64,000 nt of DNA from Sediminicola sp. YIK13 (lineage in GTDB: Bacteria > Bacteroidota > Bacteroidia > Flavobacteriales > Flavobacteriaceae): positions 1,282,501 to 1,346,500 of the forward strand of contig NZ_CP010535.1 in assembly GCF_001430825.1 (NCBI RefSeq). Reading direction: 5' to 3'. A program made the translations under genes and the position numbers. The notes beneath the pieces are model-generated. The model was not told the DNA's origin and searched no databases. It saw nothing but the letters and a program-made list of their open reading frames with translations. This document shows, piece after piece, positions 17,588 to 26,350 of this stretch (position 1 is its first letter; each line of letters opens with the position of its first letter).

Positions 17588-17617
17588 CGATCGATTATTT
17601 AGGAACCTATTTTTTAC

Positions 17618-18502
17618 ATGAGACATTTTCTCTCTTTTTTACTTTTCACCTTCTCCATCACTACTATTATCGGGCAAACCTCCCTTCAATATACGCTAAA
17701 AATTGGAGATGTTTTTCGGGTGAAACAGAATGCCAACCAGACCATTATCCAAGAATTGGATGGTTCCTCCCATGAGATAATCAACCAAATGAACGGGCTA
17801 TTAGAATTTAAGGTTGTTGGAATAAAGGAAGAAAACTACATTATTAGCCTTACTTTTAAAGATTTGAACCTAAGAATGACTTCTAGCATTCAGGGAGAAT
17901 TAATGAACGTAAAGGCAAAACAAGTGGTTCCAGGCGACATGCAATCCAGTATTTTTAATAGTATCCTCAATAGCCCGGTTAAAATGACCCTTGCAAAGAA
18001 TGGTGACATCCTTGAAGTTAAAGGGGGTGATGCCTTGGTCACTAAAATGACAGCGGCATCTGGGTTGGAAGATGACTTTTCTTTGAAATTGATGAAAAAA
18101 TCATTACAACAGGAATTTGGTTCAGAAGCACTTTCCAATAGTTATAAGCAAATGACCTATATCTACCCTTCCAAAAAAATAAAAGTCGGAGATACTTGGC
18201 AAAATGAATATGACGGAAAGTTGGCAGCATCTACCGTGTGGACCTTAAAAGAGTTAACACCTAAAACAGCCACCATTACCGGGAAGGCAGTGGTTACGAT
18301 GAATGTTGTTGAACCTGCAAGCACTATGAAACTTACAGGGACACAAAACACAACGATCACCACCAATAGGACTACTGGATTTATTTCTAAAATGAATGTG
18401 GAGGGTTTATCCAAAGGGGCCTCCGTAATGGTCCAAATGAGCGATCAAAAGATACCAACAACAATAAAAACAAAAGTTACCTACGAATTAATTAACGAGT
18501 AA
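17618..18502 (+). CDS. Secreted DUF6263-like protein
   Basis: 294 residues with a cleavable signal peptide (MRHFLSFLLFTFSITTIIGQ) and a soluble beta-rich body: YTLKIGDVFRVKQNANQTI near 25-43, LLEFKVVGI near 62 and the conserved IKVGDTWQNEYDG near 187. This pattern resembles DUF6263, a family of exported Bacteroidota proteins without known function. There is no lipobox, so it is probably periplasmic. The following membrane-protein gene starts three bases after its stop, suggesting joint expression. Confidence 0.75.
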   Translation: MRHFLSFLLFTFSITTIIGQTSLQYTLKIGDVFRVKQNANQTIIQELDGSSHEIINQMNGLLEFKVVGIKEENYIISLTFKDLNLRMTSSIQGELMNVKAKQVVPGDMQSSIFNSILNSPVKMTLAKNGDILEVKGGDALVTKMTAASGLEDDFSLKLMKKSLQQEFGSEALSNSYKQMTYIYPSKKIKVGDTWQNEYDGKLAASTVWTLKELTPKTATITGKAVVTMNVVEPASTMKLTGTQNTTITTNRTTGFISKMNVEGLSKGASVMVQMSDQKIPTTIKTKVTYELINE

Positions 18503-18505
18503 ATC

Positions 18506-19021
18506 ATGTTCAACAAAATTTTTAAACTTATCATCGCCGGATTAATCATTGCTTATGCCATCTATCAATTTATAGAAGGAAATATAGGTAATGGAATCTT
18601 TTTAATATTACTATCCACTATTTTCATATTTCTTTACTTTAGAAATGAAATGATACTCCTTGCTTTTCTAAGAATGCGAAAGCAAGATATGGCAGGAACT
18701 CAAAAATGGCTGGACAAGATCAAAAATCCTGAAGCTGCCCTGACCACCAAGCAACAAGGTTACTATAATTACTTACACGGCATCCTTTTTTCACAGACCA
18801 ACTTGACCCAGGCAGAGAAGTATTTCAAAAAGGCTTTAAAATTAGGATTGACCATGGACTATGATGTTGCCATGGCAAAACTGAGCCTTGCAGGTATAGC
18901 TATGCAAAAACGTCGCAAAAGAGAGGCCACCACGCTATTGAACGAAGCAAAAAAATTGGACAAACAGAATATGCTGACAGATCAGATAAAAATGATGCAA
19001 CAGCAAATGAAGAAGATTTAG
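18506..19021 (+). CDS. Membrane protein with TPR-like helices
   Basis: 171 residues. Two hydrophobic segments lie at about 7-23 and 29-45 (FKLIIAGLIIAYAIYQF, GIFLILLSTIFIFLYF), followed by a helical soluble part. This contains YYNYLHGILFSQTNLTQAEK and ALKLGLTMDYDVAMAKLSLA, which look like tetratricopeptide hairpins, and a basic helix (MQKRRKREATTLLNEAKKL). The function is not recognised. It follows the DUF6263-like gene by three bases and its stop codon overlaps the end of the converging cardiolipin synthase gene by four bases. Confidence 0.7.
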   Translation: MFNKIFKLIIAGLIIAYAIYQFIEGNIGNGIFLILLSTIFIFLYFRNEMILLAFLRMRKQDMAGTQKWLDKIKNPEAALTTKQQGYYNYLHGILFSQTNLTQAEKYFKKALKLGLTMDYDVAMAKLSLAGIAMQKRRKREATTLLNEAKKLDKQNMLTDQIKMMQQQMKKI

Positions 19022-20478
19022 AGCAATGGGGCCCACAGCCTATTAAAAGACTCCTTGAGTTTCTTGCTAAGGGGTCTGTTTTTCCATCGTTCTATATCTA
19101 TAATTTCACAGTCCTTTAAATCCTCAATGAATATCCTTTTCATTTTAGATGATATTTTGGTGTCGTAGAGCATTGCATTAATCTCAAAGTTGATTGAAAA
19201 GCTTCTATAATCTAGATTGGCGGTTCCTATACTGCTAATGTTGTCGTCTATAACAATTGTTTTGGCATGCACAAAACCTTTGGTATAGCGGTATACCTCA
19301 ATCCCCGAGTCCAAAAACTGCTCTATGTATGAATCTGTGGCATATTTTGCCGCCCATGAATCAGAATCCTTGGGAATGATAAATTTCACTTCCACTCCAC
19401 TTCTGGAAGCTGTCGTCAATGCCGCCAATATTTCGGCATTTGGGATCAAATAAGGGGAGGTAATATAAATATATTCATTGGCAGAATTGATGGCTGAAAA
19501 CAATGCTTCCATGATACTGGCCCAATCCGTGTCGGGACCACTGGATACAATTTGTACAGCAGTAGTGCTTTTTGCTTCTTTTAAGGGTTTTGGGATCAAC
19601 TTTTTAAAATCAATCTTAGAATCGGAGACAAAATCCCAATTTAAAAGAAATGTGGATTGTAGTGAGCCAACAGCATCTCCCTCTAACCTTAGATGGGTAT
19701 CTCGCCAAAAAACCTTGTTTTTGAAGGAGTTGTCATATTTTTTCTCTAGGTTAATTCCGCCTACATAACCCACCTTACCGTCTACAACCACTATTTTTCT
19801 GTGATCCCTATAATTAAATTTACTGGTGAACCTGGTAAATATTACCGGCATAAAAGCATGGTGTTCCACCCCACTCTCCTTTAATCTACGTTTTATTTTG
19901 GCTGATATATCACTGCCCACATCATCATAAATAAGCCTGATCTCCACCCCTTGTTTTGCCTTTTCACATAGGATATCCAATATTTGCTTTCCGAGTTCAT
20001 CGTCCACTATGATGAAATATTCCATATGGATATGGGATTCGGCAGCCTTTAAGTCTTTTAAAAGTAATTTGAATTTTTGTTCCCCGTTGATTAATATGTC
20101 GGCCTTATTGTTGAAGGTGACCACCGCTTTCTCATTATTTTGGAGAAGCTTATAAATTTTAAAGACTCCTTCCCCAAACTCCTCTTCAAATTCCTTATTT
20201 TCTCTATAGGTGAACGCAAAAGACTCCCGCCATTCCTTAAGTTTAGCGCTGTCGATTACCGATTTCTTTTCGAAAATCTTATGCTTCCTATAATCCTGTC
20301 CAAAAAAATAATAAACCAATAGCCCAAGAAAGGGCAAGGCCGCCAAGGCAAACAAATAAGAAAGGGTCCGTATAGGGTGGCTATTCTTTAAAACAATAAA
20401 TATTGAGAAAAAAATGACCAGTAAATAATTGATTCCCAATAAAATCTGCCAGAGGTGTTCCTTTATAAAAGCATACAT
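19018..20478 (-). CDS. cls: Cardiolipin synthase (phospholipase D family)
   Basis: A 486-residue membrane enzyme that joins phosphatidylglycerol units into cardiolipin. Two N-terminal membrane helices (IFFSIFIVLKN region and LAALPFLGLLVYYFFG, about 13-55) precede a pair of HKD catalytic motifs: HRKIVVVDGKVGYVGGINL near 226-244 and HAKTIVIDDNISSIGTANLD near 400-419. This is the ClsA-type arrangement with phospholipase-D nuclease N-terminal segment. The start codon overlaps the stop of the lytic transglycosylase gene by one base (TAATG), indicating translational coupling. Confidence 0.93.
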   Translation of the reverse strand: MYAFIKEHLWQILLGINYLLVIFFSIFIVLKNSHPIRTLSYLFALAALPFLGLLVYYFFGQDYRKHKIFEKKSVIDSAKLKEWRESFAFTYRENKEFEEEFGEGVFKIYKLLQNNEKAVVTFNNKADILINGEQKFKLLLKDLKAAESHIHMEYFIIVDDELGKQILDILCEKAKQGVEIRLIYDDVGSDISAKIKRRLKESGVEHHAFMPVIFTRFTSKFNYRDHRKIVVVDGKVGYVGGINLEKKYDNSFKNKVFWRDTHLRLEGDAVGSLQSTFLLNWDFVSDSKIDFKKLIPKPLKEAKSTTAVQIVSSGPDTDWASIMEALFSAINSANEYIYITSPYLIPNAEILAALTTASRSGVEVKFIIPKDSDSWAAKYATDSYIEQFLDSGIEVYRYTKGFVHAKTIVIDDNISSIGTANLDYRSFSINFEINAMLYDTKISSKMKRIFIEDLKDCEIIDIERWKNRPLSKKLKESFNRLWAPLL

Positions 20479-21437
20479 TATTTGGAAACCTTATAATAAC
20501 CTTTGTTAGGAATTTCTATTACGTATTTCTTTTTGGAACCATTATTTAAATGGGCCTCCCTTAACCAAGGGTTGTGTCTCTTAAGAATCTTATAATTGAT
20601 TTCGTAGTCTTGTGCAAAATCAGCGAAATTGGCAACAGGAGTATCAACTTCAACAGTAAAGGTTGGCACCGACGTATATAAATCTTCCTTCCCTATTTCA
20701 AAGCCATATTTTTCTGGATTGGACAATATTTCCTTAATAGCCAAAATTCTAAATACATAGCGGCCAGTTTCTTCCCCTAATAAAAGATCGTAATAGGCAT
20801 CTACTTGTTGTACCCCTTGATATTTTTTAATACCATAAGGTCCCGCATTATAGGAAGCAGCAGCAAGGGTCCAACTTCCAAATTTCTCCTTCGAACTTTT
20901 CAAATATCTACAGGCCACTTCGGTTGATTTTTCCAAATGATAACGCTCATCCACATTATCATTGATCTCCAATCCAAAATCCTTTCCCGTACCCTTCATT
21001 ATTTGCCAAAACCCCGTAGCACCTGCAGGCGAGATCAAATTTTGTAATCCGCTTTCCGCGACTGCCAAATATTTAAAATCATCAGGAATCCCGTTTTTCT
21101 TTAAAATTGGCTCTATTATGGGAAAGTATTTGTTGGCCCTTTTCATAAGTAACAGGGCATTGGATTGCCAATATGTGTTTACCAAGAACTCCCTATCAAT
21201 GCGCTCCATTACCTCCGGATCATCCACGGGAACGCTTTCATCGGCAAAATTTAAGTCCGCTGGAATATCAATGGCCCTAACTTTATATCTATAAGAACTG
21301 GCGCCGTCTCCTTCGTTGGACTCCTGGTCGTTTGGACCATTTGAGGAACTGCCCAAAGTGTTTTGGACCGCAAATATCAAGCTGCTTATAACACAAAGCA
21401 TTCCAACCAACATCAATCCGTTTTTAAGTAATTTCAT
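20478..21437 (-). CDS. Lytic murein transglycosylase (SLT domain)
   Basis: A 319-residue cell-wall enzyme that cleaves peptidoglycan glycan strands. An N-terminal hydrophobic segment (LMLVGMLCVISSLIFAV, about 8-24) targets it to the periplasm. The SLT domain spans about 115-240 and shows the catalytic Glu in AVAESGLQNLISPAGATGFW, then GTGKDFGL and WTLAAASYNAGPYGI. The C-terminal part (NYKILKRHNPWLRE, then KKYVIEIPNKG) looks like a degenerate LysM-type module. It is the first gene of a coupled pair with cardiolipin synthase. Confidence 0.88.
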   Translation of the reverse strand: MKLLKNGLMLVGMLCVISSLIFAVQNTLGSSSNGPNDQESNEGDGASSYRYKVRAIDIPADLNFADESVPVDDPEVMERIDREFLVNTYWQSNALLLMKRANKYFPIIEPILKKNGIPDDFKYLAVAESGLQNLISPAGATGFWQIMKGTGKDFGLEINDNVDERYHLEKSTEVACRYLKSSKEKFGSWTLAAASYNAGPYGIKKYQGVQQVDAYYDLLLGEETGRYVFRILAIKEILSNPEKYGFEIGKEDLYTSVPTFTVEVDTPVANFADFAQDYEINYKILKRHNPWLREAHLNNGSKKKYVIEIPNKGYYKVSK

Positions 21438-21475
21438 AATCCTTCTCTTAGTTTTTGTTTAATGTATTAAAGGTA

Positions 21476-22141
21476 TTAAATAGAACGTCCATTTTCTAAA
21501 ATAATTTTAGGTAAGTGCTCATTAAACCACCTATATCTATGAATGATCATGGTGTGCGTTCCATTTTTAACAGGAATGCAATCTTTAATGTGATGAATAG
21601 GGAAGACGTTATCCTTTTCTCCGTGAATATGTACCACATTTGGGGGACATTCATTTTGCTTCCAATTTACAATTTGGTCTATGGACCAATCTATGTAGTA
21701 CTTGTCCCTAACGGAGAGGTACTGCTCATATAATTCCAATCTTTTTGTCACGGTTTCTCCAAAGGCATATTTTGCCAACAGTTCAACATTGTTCACCAAA
21801 CCCGTAGGCAACAATTTATGTATTCCGGTGTATTTGGCAAACACCATGCGCTTTGGAAGTTCTGCTGTTCGCTTAACGCTGGATACTACAATGACCTTTC
21901 TTACCGAAATATGCTTAGCCATTTCCTGTACCAACATTCCTCCAAATGAAACGCCAACCAAAACAACATCATTATGCTCGATCCTAGTACACATTGCTTT
22001 AGCGTATTCCGACAGGCTCATGCCCTTATCCGGAACAAACCAGTCCAACACATGTTGTTCAAAAGTATCGGAGGGTAAATTGATCTGATTGAAAATAGAG
22101 GAATTAGCTGCCATCCCTGGCATAAAATATACATGGATCAT
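21476..22141 (-). CDS. Alpha/beta hydrolase
   Basis: A small 221-residue alpha/beta hydrolase without a signal peptide. The oxyanion-loop region is VYFMPGMAANSSIF near 4-17, the nucleophile elbow is VLVGVSFGGMLVQ near 60-72 (Ser in GVSFGG), the acid is probably Asp in HGEKDNVFP near 175 and the His is in GTHTMII near 196. The catalytic triad looks complete. The substrate is unknown. It lies 38 bases upstream of the transglycosylase on the same strand and may share a transcript. Confidence 0.8.
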   Translation of the reverse strand: MIHVYFMPGMAANSSIFNQINLPSDTFEQHVLDWFVPDKGMSLSEYAKAMCTRIEHNDVVLVGVSFGGMLVQEMAKHISVRKVIVVSSVKRTAELPKRMVFAKYTGIHKLLPTGLVNNVELLAKYAFGETVTKRLELYEQYLSVRDKYYIDWSIDQIVNWKQNECPPNVVHIHGEKDNVFPIHHIKDCIPVKNGTHTMIIHRYRWFNEHLPKIILENGRSI

Positions 22142-22316
22142 AGGTCTTGGCTTATCCTTGCTTGTGAATAATAAGCTAGGAATTTAGCCAAAATTTTTGT
22201 AATTTTGTTGCCGCAATTATAATTTTTCATTCCGAATATTGATTTTAACACAATTAATTTGAAGCAATTTTGAAAACTTCACAATTACATTCTTACGCAA
22301 TTAAATATCACACTAT

Positions 22317-22610
22317 ATGAATGAAGTATTAATTAAGGACAATAGCTTCTTGCGCCAATTTGAAACTACAATTGACGGCAAATTAGCTAAAATTGAGTAT
22401 TCTTCACAAGAGCGTAAAGTTTTTTTGACAAAATTGGTAATCCCAGAGGAGATTACGAAAGAGGGTTTTAAGGAAGATTTTATTAAAGCTGTTTTGAACA
22501 ACATCCAAGAGAATAACTTAAGGGTGGTCCCCACAAGTCCGGAAATCGCAGGATTTTTAAGAAAAAACAGGCAGTATAAAGAAATGCTACCCGTTGGAAT
22601 TCGGATTTAA
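22317..22610 (+). CDS. Small GNAT-like (NATD1/YjdJ-type) protein
   Basis: 97 residues resembling the compact Gcn5-related N-acetyltransferase family typified by human NATD1: QFETTIDGKLAKIEYSSQ near 14-31, a middle strand FLTKLVIPEEIT, a helix and VVPTSPEIAGFLRKNRQYK near 73-91. The usual acetyl-CoA loop (R/Q-x-x-G-x-G/A) is poorly kept, with ITKEGFKEDF at its position, so catalysis is uncertain. A TAnnTTTG match (TAATTTTG, 22200-22207) lies about 110 bases upstream. It ends in a bidirectional terminator shared with mtaB. Confidence 0.7.
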   Translation: MNEVLIKDNSFLRQFETTIDGKLAKIEYSSQERKVFLTKLVIPEEITKEGFKEDFIKAVLNNIQENNLRVVPTSPEIAGFLRKNRQYKEMLPVGIRI

Positions 22611-22620
22611 AAAATTCAAA

Positions 22621-22650
22621 AGCCTCTCATCTGAGAGGCTTTTTTTTTTA
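22621..22650. terminator. Terminator between the GNAT-like gene and mtaB
   Basis: AGCCTCTC and GAGAGGCT form an eight-base-pair stem with a four-base loop, followed by nine T residues on the plus strand and preceded by an A-rich stretch that could serve the minus strand. Confidence 0.82.
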
Positions 22651-23976
22651 TAAACTTACTTCCGATGCTACAAACTCAAAACGCACCATCCCTTCTTCAT
22701 CAATTTCAGTAAGGCGTATATCACACAGGGTATTCACCAAAGCAGGATCCCAGGGTGTTCTTACTTTAACATAGTTCTCTGTAAATCCATGTATATAACC
22801 TTCCTTGTTCTCCCCTTCGAACAAAACCGTTCTATGGGTTCCAATTTGGCTCTCATAAAAAGCGCGTCTCTTTTTAACGGATAGGCCCCTGAGCATTTTA
22901 CTGCGTTTGTTGCGAACATTTTTAGGAACAACTCCCTCCATTTCCGCGGCAACGGTATTATCCCTTTCAGAATACGTGAATACGTGCAGGTAAGAAATGT
23001 CCAATTCATTTAGAAAATGATAGGTTTCCAAAAAGTGCTCGTTGGTCTCTCCAGGAAATCCTACAATAACATCAACCCCAATACATGCATCGGGCATTGT
23101 TCTTCTTATTTGGGCGACACGATCTATATAAAGATTGGTGAGGTATCTTCTTCTCATCAATTTCAAAATGGCATCACTACCACTTTGCAATGGAATATGA
23201 AAATGGGGAACAAATGTATTGCTCTTGGAAACAAAATCTATGGTTTCATTTTTGAGCAGATTTGGCTCAATAGATGAAATCCGTAACCTATGGATCCCTT
23301 CTACGGTATCCAAGGCTTTTACTAGATCTAAAAACGTATGCTCGTGCTTTTTATTACCAAATTCACCTTTTCCATAATCCCCAATATTAACTCCCGTAAG
23401 AACAATTTCCTTGATACCCTGAGCGGAAATTTCTGCCGCATTATCCAATACATTTTGCAGGGTGTCACTTCTTGAAATACCCCGTGCCAAAGGGATGGTA
23501 CAATAGGTACATTTATAATCACAGCCGTCCTGCACCTTTAAAAATGCCCTGGTCCTATCGCCAATGGCATAACTCCCTACATAAAAATCTGCATCCTCTA
23601 TTTCACAAGAATGTATTTCTCCAAAATCATTTTTAGAAAGGTCGTTGATATAATCTGTAATCTTGAATTTTTCAGTAGCCCCTAAGACCAGATCAACACC
23701 ATCTACTGCAGCAAGCTGTTCTGGTTTCAATTGTGCATAGCAACCAATAGCCGCCACAAAGGCATCCGGATTTACCTTCTGTGCCTGTTTTACAATATTC
23801 TTGAACCGTTTGTCAGCATTTTCTGTTACCGAACACGTATTGATCACGTACATATCGGCCATTTCAGAAAAGTCTACGCGCTGGAAGCCCTCATCTTCAA
23901 AACCCCTGGCAATGGTTGATGTCTCTGAAAAGTTAAGTTTACAACCCAACGTATAAAATGCTACTTTCTTTTTCAT
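22648..23976 (-). CDS. mtaB: tRNA t6A37 methylthiotransferase MtaB
   Basis: A radical SAM enzyme that adds a methylthio group to N6-threonylcarbamoyladenosine at tRNA position 37. At 442 residues it shows the N-terminal UPF0004 domain with conserved Cys (YTLGCKLNFSE, YVINTCSVTENADK, AAIGCYAQLKPE), the radical SAM cluster motif KVQDGCDYKCTYCTIP around 148-161, and a C-terminal TRAM-like domain (TVLFEGENKEGYIHGFTENY). The GCKLN form, and not the GCQMN of MiaB, points to MtaB. It stands alone between two terminators or gaps. Confidence 0.93.
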   Translation of the reverse strand: MKKKVAFYTLGCKLNFSETSTIARGFEDEGFQRVDFSEMADMYVINTCSVTENADKRFKNIVKQAQKVNPDAFVAAIGCYAQLKPEQLAAVDGVDLVLGATEKFKITDYINDLSKNDFGEIHSCEIEDADFYVGSYAIGDRTRAFLKVQDGCDYKCTYCTIPLARGISRSDTLQNVLDNAAEISAQGIKEIVLTGVNIGDYGKGEFGNKKHEHTFLDLVKALDTVEGIHRLRISSIEPNLLKNETIDFVSKSNTFVPHFHIPLQSGSDAILKLMRRRYLTNLYIDRVAQIRRTMPDACIGVDVIVGFPGETNEHFLETYHFLNELDISYLHVFTYSERDNTVAAEMEGVVPKNVRNKRSKMLRGLSVKKRRAFYESQIGTHRTVLFEGENKEGYIHGFTENYVKVRTPWDPALVNTLCDIRLTEIDEEGMVRFEFVASEVSL

Positions 23977-24047
23977 GGTCCAATTCTTATAATCTGCCCA
24001 ATATTCTAATTAAATCACCCTAACAAGAGGTGAAACTTTTAGGCATG

Positions 24048-24055
24048 CAAATATA
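24048..24055 (-). promoter_or_regulatory. Probable -7 box of mtaB
   Basis: On the minus strand TATATTTG fits TAnnTTTG, predicting a leader of roughly 65 bases for mtaB. No clear -33 element is seen. Confidence 0.4.
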
Positions 24056-24116
24056 CCAACAAATGTCTGTTTTGTAAAACAGTGCTATAGTCAACTAGAT
24101 GATTAGGTACGTCTTC

Positions 24117-25292
24117 TTAATCCTTACGCCATTTCTTTGTCTCCTCAAAAACGTGATTTAAAATATCGGCCTCTATTTCATTGAATTCAACTCCCCTTCT
24201 TTCCATCATTATTCTGGCGGTCTCAAAGGCTTTTTTGGGCAGATAGGTCGTAAAACCGGAAGCACCTCCCCAACTGTAGCTAGGGACAAAATTTCTCGGA
24301 AATCCCGATCCAAAAATATTTGCACTTACTCCGATCACGGTTCCTGTGTTGAACATGGTATTGATACCGCACTTACTGTGGTCTCCCATCATTAAACCGC
24401 AAAATTGAAGTCCGGTTTTTGCAAATCCCTCTGTCTCATAACTCCACAAGCGCACGGGCTCATAATTATTTTTCAAATTTGAATTATTGGAGTCAGCTCC
24501 AATATTGCACCATTCTCCCAAAACGGCATTTCCGAGAAACCCGTCATGCCCCTTGTTGGAATAGGAAAAAAGAACGGAATTGTTCACCTCTCCTCCGATG
24601 CGACAATGTGGTCCGGCCGTAGTAGGACCATATATCTTGGCACCCATTTTAACAACTGCATGTTCTCCAAGGGCAAAACCACCCCTGATGATACAGCCTT
24701 CCATAACCTCCGCATCCTTTCCAATATAAATTGGTCCATCATTGGCATTAAGTATGCTGCACTCTACCTTGGCACCTTCTTCCAAGAATATGTTCTTTGG
24801 ATTAAATACAGTGTTTGTTTTGGAGATAGGAGCACTTTTTCTGCCTTCGGTCAATATTTTGAAATCGGCTTCCATGGCTTTTCCATTTTTGGAAAATATA
24901 TCCCAGGTATGTTCTATTCTCAAAATGTCGCCTTCGTATTCTATTGCTGTGTATTTAGAAAAATCAGGATCTTCCTGTGATTCCAGGGCGTAAAAAGCGA
25001 TAATTTCCTCCTTTTGAAAGATAGCCTCGTTTGGCTTTAGGTTTTTAACCATTTCCACCAACACTTCGTTGGGTAAAAAGGAAGCATTAATTAAAATATT
25101 TTCTTCAAGTTCCACCATGGGATACTTTTCGGACAGGTACTCTTCGGTGATGGTTGTAGTGGTGAAGCCCAAGAATTTCTCCCATTTTTCCCTTATGGTC
25201 AAAATCCCGATCCTAATTTCTGCTACTGGCCTTGTAAAGGTAAACGGCAACAAGGCATTTCGTACCGTACCGTCGAAAAGAATGTAATTCAT
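24117..25292 (-). CDS. GlmU-family protein: nucleotidyltransferase-like plus left-handed beta-helix
   Basis: 391 residues. The N-terminal ~160 residues resemble a sugar nucleotidyltransferase (MNYILFDGTVRNALLPFTFT, RPVAEIRIGILTIREKW) but do not carry the classical G-x-G-T-R-M signature, so transferase activity is doubtful. The C-terminal part is a hexapeptide-repeat left-handed beta-helix (GPIYIGKDAEVMEGCIIRGG, then AVVKMGAKIYGPTT and CRIGGEVNNSV) typical of acyltransferases. The family is common in Bacteroidota and is generally labelled GlmU-like; its role in UDP-GlcNAc synthesis is unproven. It follows rpmE2 on the same strand, separated by a terminator. Confidence 0.8.
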   Translation of the reverse strand: MNYILFDGTVRNALLPFTFTRPVAEIRIGILTIREKWEKFLGFTTTTITEEYLSEKYPMVELEENILINASFLPNEVLVEMVKNLKPNEAIFQKEEIIAFYALESQEDPDFSKYTAIEYEGDILRIEHTWDIFSKNGKAMEADFKILTEGRKSAPISKTNTVFNPKNIFLEEGAKVECSILNANDGPIYIGKDAEVMEGCIIRGGFALGEHAVVKMGAKIYGPTTAGPHCRIGGEVNNSVLFSYSNKGHDGFLGNAVLGEWCNIGADSNNSNLKNNYEPVRLWSYETEGFAKTGLQFCGLMMGDHSKCGINTMFNTGTVIGVSANIFGSGFPRNFVPSYSWGGASGFTTYLPKKAFETARIMMERRGVEFNEIEADILNHVFEETKKWRKD

Positions 25293-25311
25293 GGTTTATT
25301 TTTTTGTAAAA

Positions 25312-25350
25312 ATAAAAAAAGTCACGCCTCGATGAACATCGGGGCGTGAC
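25312..25350 (-). terminator. Rho-independent terminator of rpmE2
   Basis: On the minus strand GTCACGCCCCGATG pairs with CATCGAGGCGTGAC around a short TT-centred loop (one mismatch) and is followed by seven T residues. Confidence 0.85.
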
Positions 25351-25373
25351 TATATAAATTGTAATGCAAAAAT

Positions 25374-25628
25374 TTACTCTTTGCTGAACTTCTTGTATTT
25401 GTTTTTGAACTTGTCAATACGACCAGCAGTATCCACCAATTTAGCCTTTCCGGTATAAAATGGATGTGATGTTCTTGAAATTTCCATTTTCACTACTGGA
25501 TATTCAACACCATCAACTTCTAAAGTTTCTTTGGTCTCTGCTGTAGATTTAGTTAGAAACACGTCTTCGTTAGACATATCCTTAAAAGCTACTAATCTAT
25601 AATTCTCTGGGTGTATTCCTTTCTTCAT
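25374..25628 (-). CDS. rpmE2: Large-subunit ribosomal protein bL31, type B
   Basis: 84-residue bL31 of the B type: MKKGIHPENYRLVAFKDMSN at the start, TSHPFYTGKAKLVDTAGRID near 57-76 and a lysine-rich end. There are no Cys residues, so this is the zinc-independent form. In many bacteria this paralogue is induced under zinc limitation; in Bacteroidota it is often the only bL31. It has a good promoter and its own terminator, indicating a single-gene transcript. Confidence 0.95.
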   Translation of the reverse strand: MKKGIHPENYRLVAFKDMSNEDVFLTKSTAETKETLEVDGVEYPVVKMEISRTSHPFYTGKAKLVDTAGRIDKFKNKYKKFSKE

Positions 25629-25665
25629 GGTAAAAAAACTTAGATACTCTCAATTTTTAGAGCTG

Positions 25666-25695
25666 CAAATTTAAGGATTTTTCCGAAAACAACAA
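25666..25695 (-). promoter_or_regulatory. Bacteroidota-type promoter of rpmE2
   Basis: On the minus strand TTG at 25695-25693, 19 bases of spacer and TAAATTTG at 25673-25666 match the TTG...TAnnTTTG pattern. The ATG follows about 38 bases after the -7 box. Confidence 0.6.
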
Positions 25696-25794
25696 TTTAA
25701 ATTGAAAAAAAAATCAAAATAAAAAAATAATTATTACTTGTAACAAAAATAGATGATTTACTACTAATAGCAAACAACCATAAAACTATAAAAA

Positions 25795-26316
25795 ATGGAA
25801 AATAACAAACCGAACACAGGGAAATTTGCTTTGAATTACGGAGCCTTATTAGGAGGTATTAGTGTGGTCTTCGCTTTAATGCTTTATTCCATGGATATGC
25901 ATTACCAAGGCGGGGGCATGGTCATAGGGGTTACCGTTATTCTCTCCCTGGCCGTAATTGTCCTGGGAATGATACAGTTTAAAAAGGCAAACAACGGGTT
26001 TATGTCCTTTGGGCAAGGACTAAAAGTCGGTGTTGGCATTAGCTTGGTCGCAGGTGTTATAGGTATCATTATGAATCAAATAATGCAAGGGGTCATAGAT
26101 CCAGAAATGATGGACAAAGCCATCGAATTCCAAAAGGGCACCATGATTGAGGCCGGAATGACCAGTGATCAGATCGATGCCCAACTTAAAATGGGTGAAT
26201 CATTCAGAACTCCCCTGATGCAAATTCTGTTCGGGTTATTGTTCAGCATCGTATTTGGATTTATATATTCATTAATTCCCGCATTAATTCTAAAAAAGAC
26301 AGAAACTAATCAGTAA
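25795..26316 (+). CDS. DUF4199-type integral membrane protein
   Basis: 173 residues with four predicted membrane helices: YGALLGGISVVFALMLYS (about 15-32), VIGVTVILSLAVIVLGMI (42-59), VGVGISLVAGVIGIIMN (79-95) and LFGLLFSIVFGFIYSLIPAL (145-164). A soluble stretch with MDKAIEFQKGTMIEAGMTSD lies between helices three and four. This layout is typical of DUF4199 proteins found next to glycosyltransferases in Flavobacteriia. Function unknown; it may serve envelope lipid or glycan handling with the neighbouring GT2 gene 35 bases downstream. Confidence 0.8.
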   Translation: MENNKPNTGKFALNYGALLGGISVVFALMLYSMDMHYQGGGMVIGVTVILSLAVIVLGMIQFKKANNGFMSFGQGLKVGVGISLVAGVIGIIMNQIMQGVIDPEMMDKAIEFQKGTMIEAGMTSDQIDAQLKMGESFRTPLMQILFGLLFSIVFGFIYSLIPALILKKTETNQ

Positions 26317-26320
26317 TTTG

Positions 26321-26328
26321 TACTTTTG
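26321..26328 (+). promoter_or_regulatory. Possible internal -7 box before the glycosyltransferase
   Basis: TACTTTTG matches TAnnTTTG and ends 22 bases before the ATG at 26351, so the glycosyltransferase may have its own start in addition to read-through from the DUF4199 gene. Confidence 0.4.
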
Positions 26329-26350
26329 AAATTATTCTCAGCGGTACCAA

